From NCBI GenBank assembly GCA_016283095.1, contig JAEEMG010000082.1, positions 1-64,000 of the forward strand: DNA of 64,000 nt, written 5' to 3'. Positions 62,259 to 64,000 of this stretch are shown here, piece by piece; positions within the stretch are counted from its first letter, which is position 1; each line of letters starts with the position of its first letter. The translations under genes were made by a program, and so were the position numbers. The stretch is from Paludibacteraceae bacterium. GTDB lineage: Bacteria > Bacteroidota > Bacteroidia > Bacteroidales > Paludibacteraceae. The notes below the pieces were generated by a model that searched no databases, was not told the DNA's origin, and was given only the letters and a program-made list of their open reading frames with translations.

Positions 62259-64000
62259 TTATTTCTTTACTATTTTGAATGTCTTTGACTCACCGTTTTG
62301 AGTCACCTTCAACATGTATGAACCTGATGTGAACTTAGTCATGTTGACAAGTGCTTCCAATTTGTAGTCTGAAACCGACTCTTCAGTTGAATAAACAAGT
62401 TTACCAGTCAGATCAAAGATTTCGATTGTTACATCTTCTGCTTTGTCCATCATACCTGTTATGTTCAACATGTCTTCGACTGGGTTTGGATAAACTGCCA
62501 AAGCATCACCGATTCCATCAACATTGAAGTTCAGAATCACTGGACTCTTTGGAGTACCACAAACTTCATCGCCGACAAAAGAAAGTTGGTTAGAAGCAAC
62601 GTAAGTCACACCATCACGTTCCAAAGTGAAGCGGATGTTGTCGCCTGCATTAGCTGCAACATTGATGAATTGAAGAGCGTAGCCGTCTGTCAACTCGATT
62701 TCCTCAACGTCGTTCTCAACATTGCCAACGATTGCTCGTACGATATCGCCATCCATTTTCTCTGGAGCATAAGCGATGATGTTCATGTTCATCTCGAAGT
62801 CGGAAGCCTTTGTCTCAACAGGAGTAGCTGAACGTAAAGAAGACGATGTTGTAGGATACTTGAACTTCTTCGCGTCGCCTGCATTCTTCAACATATAACC
62901 ACTGTTTGGCATCATGCTCTTAAGTGAGCCGATCCAATTGTTTCCGTAATACATCGCGAATCCTTCGTTCGACTTGATTACATCACCCTCAGTAGCTTCA
63001 TAGTCAGCCAATGCCTCTTTTACAGTCATGCTGTAAGTTGGCAAGTAAGAAATGTAATTCCAAGACTTTCCGTTTACAGGGATTTCAGTAGAAGCCAAAT
63101 CTATGTCAGAACCAGATACAAACAATGTCTGATCATACTCTGAGTAGATCTTGAACATGCCTGTGTTGTTAAGAGTAACGCCTTCATTTACCCATGCTTT
63201 CATAGATGACGAGTAGTTTGCTGACTTGTTTTTGCTCTTCACAAAACTGTTGGCACCCCAGTTGCCATTTCCAAGATATGTATCCATGTCAGACATGCTT
63301 TCGTTCTTCAAATTGAATGAAACCCAGTTCCATCCCTTGTTCAATTGGATGTTCTGATACTTCAACGAATCGTTAGAGAATACAATCGGTTTGTCTGGTC
63401 TTCCCAAAACACTGTTGTTTACAAACATTGTAGACTCTGTTGCTTTAGCTCGTGACATAAGTCCCTTGCTTGCATCCCAGATGCGATACTCAACACTGTG
63501 AGATCTTGAGACTGAAGAATAAACAGTCATCAACGCATACCACATATCCAGTGTCTTGTCGTAGCTCATGTTTGCCATGCCGACACACTCTCCCTGATAG
63601 AATGCGGCCAACATATCCTTCTCGTCGTTAGAGAACTGACCGTCTACCTTGATCTGTGCGAATACAGCCATGCTGAACTCATATTTGCTTGGGTCAACGT
63701 TCCAGTCTGGTGTGCTGCCCTCTACTGTTACATTGAGAGCAAGTGGTTCAGTCACATTGTTAGAGTTAGTCAAATATACCACCTCATTGTATGTGCCGAC
63801 TGCCAATGATGGATCAACTTCAAACTTGATAGTCTGCTTCTCCAAAGGTTTGATTGAACCTGACTCAGAAGATGCATTCAACCATGAAGGCATGTTGTTG
63901 AGTCTGTAGTTGATGATAGAACCGCCATTGTTGACGATTGGCATCTCAAACTCGTAAGACTCACCCTCTTTCTTTTCGATTGTCACAGCATCGTCCATCC
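62259..64000 (-). CDS. T9SS cargo surface protein, 5' partial
   Basis: The minus-strand frame is open to the window edge; the track's Met at 63998 is an internal codon. At least 579 residues are visible: an Ig-like beta-sandwich (VTIEKKEGESYEFEMPIVNNGGSIINYRLNNMPSWLNAS), the domain shared with the downstream lipoprotein (DPSKYEFSMAVFAQIKVDG), a second beta-rich domain that begins with LNKGWNWVSFNL and contains a GKSWNYISYLP segment, and a type A sorting domain (ALAVYPNPVEDMLNITGM… GSYMLKVTQNGESKTFKIVKK). It is predicted to be exported by T9SS and attached to the surface. Probably co-transcribed with the lipoprotein. Confidence 0.82.
   Translation of the reverse strand, partial: MDDAVTIEKKEGESYEFEMPIVNNGGSIINYRLNNMPSWLNASSESGSIKPLEKQTIKFEVDPSLAVGTYNEVVYLTNSNNVTEPLALNVTVEGSTPDWNVDPSKYEFSMAVFAQIKVDGQFSNDEKDMLAAFYQGECVGMANMSYDKTLDMWYALMTVYSSVSRSHSVEYRIWDASKGLMSRAKATESTMFVNNSVLGRPDKPIVFSNDSLKYQNIQLNKGWNWVSFNLKNESMSDMDTYLGNGNWGANSFVKSKNKSANYSSSMKAWVNEGVTLNNTGMFKIYSEYDQTLFVSGSDIDLASTEIPVNGKSWNYISYLPTYSMTVKEALADYEATEGDVIKSNEGFAMYYGNNWIGSLKSMMPNSGYMLKNAGDAKKFKYPTTSSSLRSATPVETKASDFEMNMNIIAYAPEKMDGDIVRAIVGNVENDVEEIELTDGYALQFINVAANAGDNIRFTLERDGVTYVASNQLSFVGDEVCGTPKSPVILNFNVDGIGDALAVYPNPVEDMLNITGMMDKAEDVTIEIFDLTGKLVYSTEESVSDYKLEALVNMTKFTSGSYMLKVTQNGESKTFKIVKK

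Overview
The window is a chromosomal segment from a member of the Bacteroidales (Bacteroidota); I cannot fix the genus. Three things point there: the gene order tuf–tRNA-Trp–secE–nusG–rplKAJL–rpoBC, many promoters of the Bacteroidota type (TTTG, about 19-21 nt, TAnnTTTG), and several secreted proteins with type IX secretion (T9SS) C-terminal sorting domains, two of them gingipain-type C25 cysteine peptidases.

Layout. 1-12.4 kb is a conserved translation/transcription cluster: EF-Tu (5' cut by the window edge), tRNA-Trp, SecE, NusG, L11, L1, L10, L7/L12, RpoB and RpoC, with a hairpin between rplL and rpoB and a strong terminator after rpoC. 12.5-18.5 kb has a DUF3467 protein, an AAA ATPase of the ATPase_2/DUF234 type, a DUF2157/GDYXXLXY membrane pair and a zinc-dependent phospholipase C/S1-P1-fold protein. 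18.5-28 kb is accessory: two tandem DUF4140/DUF4139 proteins, one carrying a TonB-receptor plug domain in its middle, a GH43-CBM6 glycosidase with a T9SS tail, a REP-associated tyrosine transposase (RAYT) between long direct repeats, and a DUF1566 protein. Small GTAG-type palindromes (REPs) are scattered here and nearly absent elsewhere. dnaE follows.

32-41 kb, on the minus strand, holds two copies of a two-gene unit: a repeat-rich surface protein followed by a C25 peptidase. The promoter and leader are duplicated too. The peptidase ends are nearly identical between copies while the middles, including the catalytic domain, have diverged. 41-53 kb contains a secreted DUF6263-like protein, a giant 2-hydroxyacyl-CoA dehydratase activase-like protein, a TPR protein, xerD, an aroQ-pyk operon, ribF, and a regulator joining a RIC/hemerythrin-like sensor to a LuxR helix-turn-helix. 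tRNA-Lys and tRNA-Ser form a small minus-strand operon ahead of clpB. After clpB comes a 1192-residue GLUG-repeat surface protein bracketed by duplicated copies of the clpB tail and its terminator, then a YitT-family membrane protein. The window ends with a surface lipoprotein and a T9SS cargo protein (cut by the edge) that share a domain.

The strongest candidates for something undescribed are the DUF4139-TonB-plug chimera, the mosaic C25/surface-protein duplication with its conserved structured leader, the RAYT bracketed by ~80-bp repeats, the REP element translated inside the GH43 gene, and the clpB-tail duplication around the GLUG gene. All coordinates and motifs were read by eye; no database search was run, so family names rest on recognised motifs and architecture.
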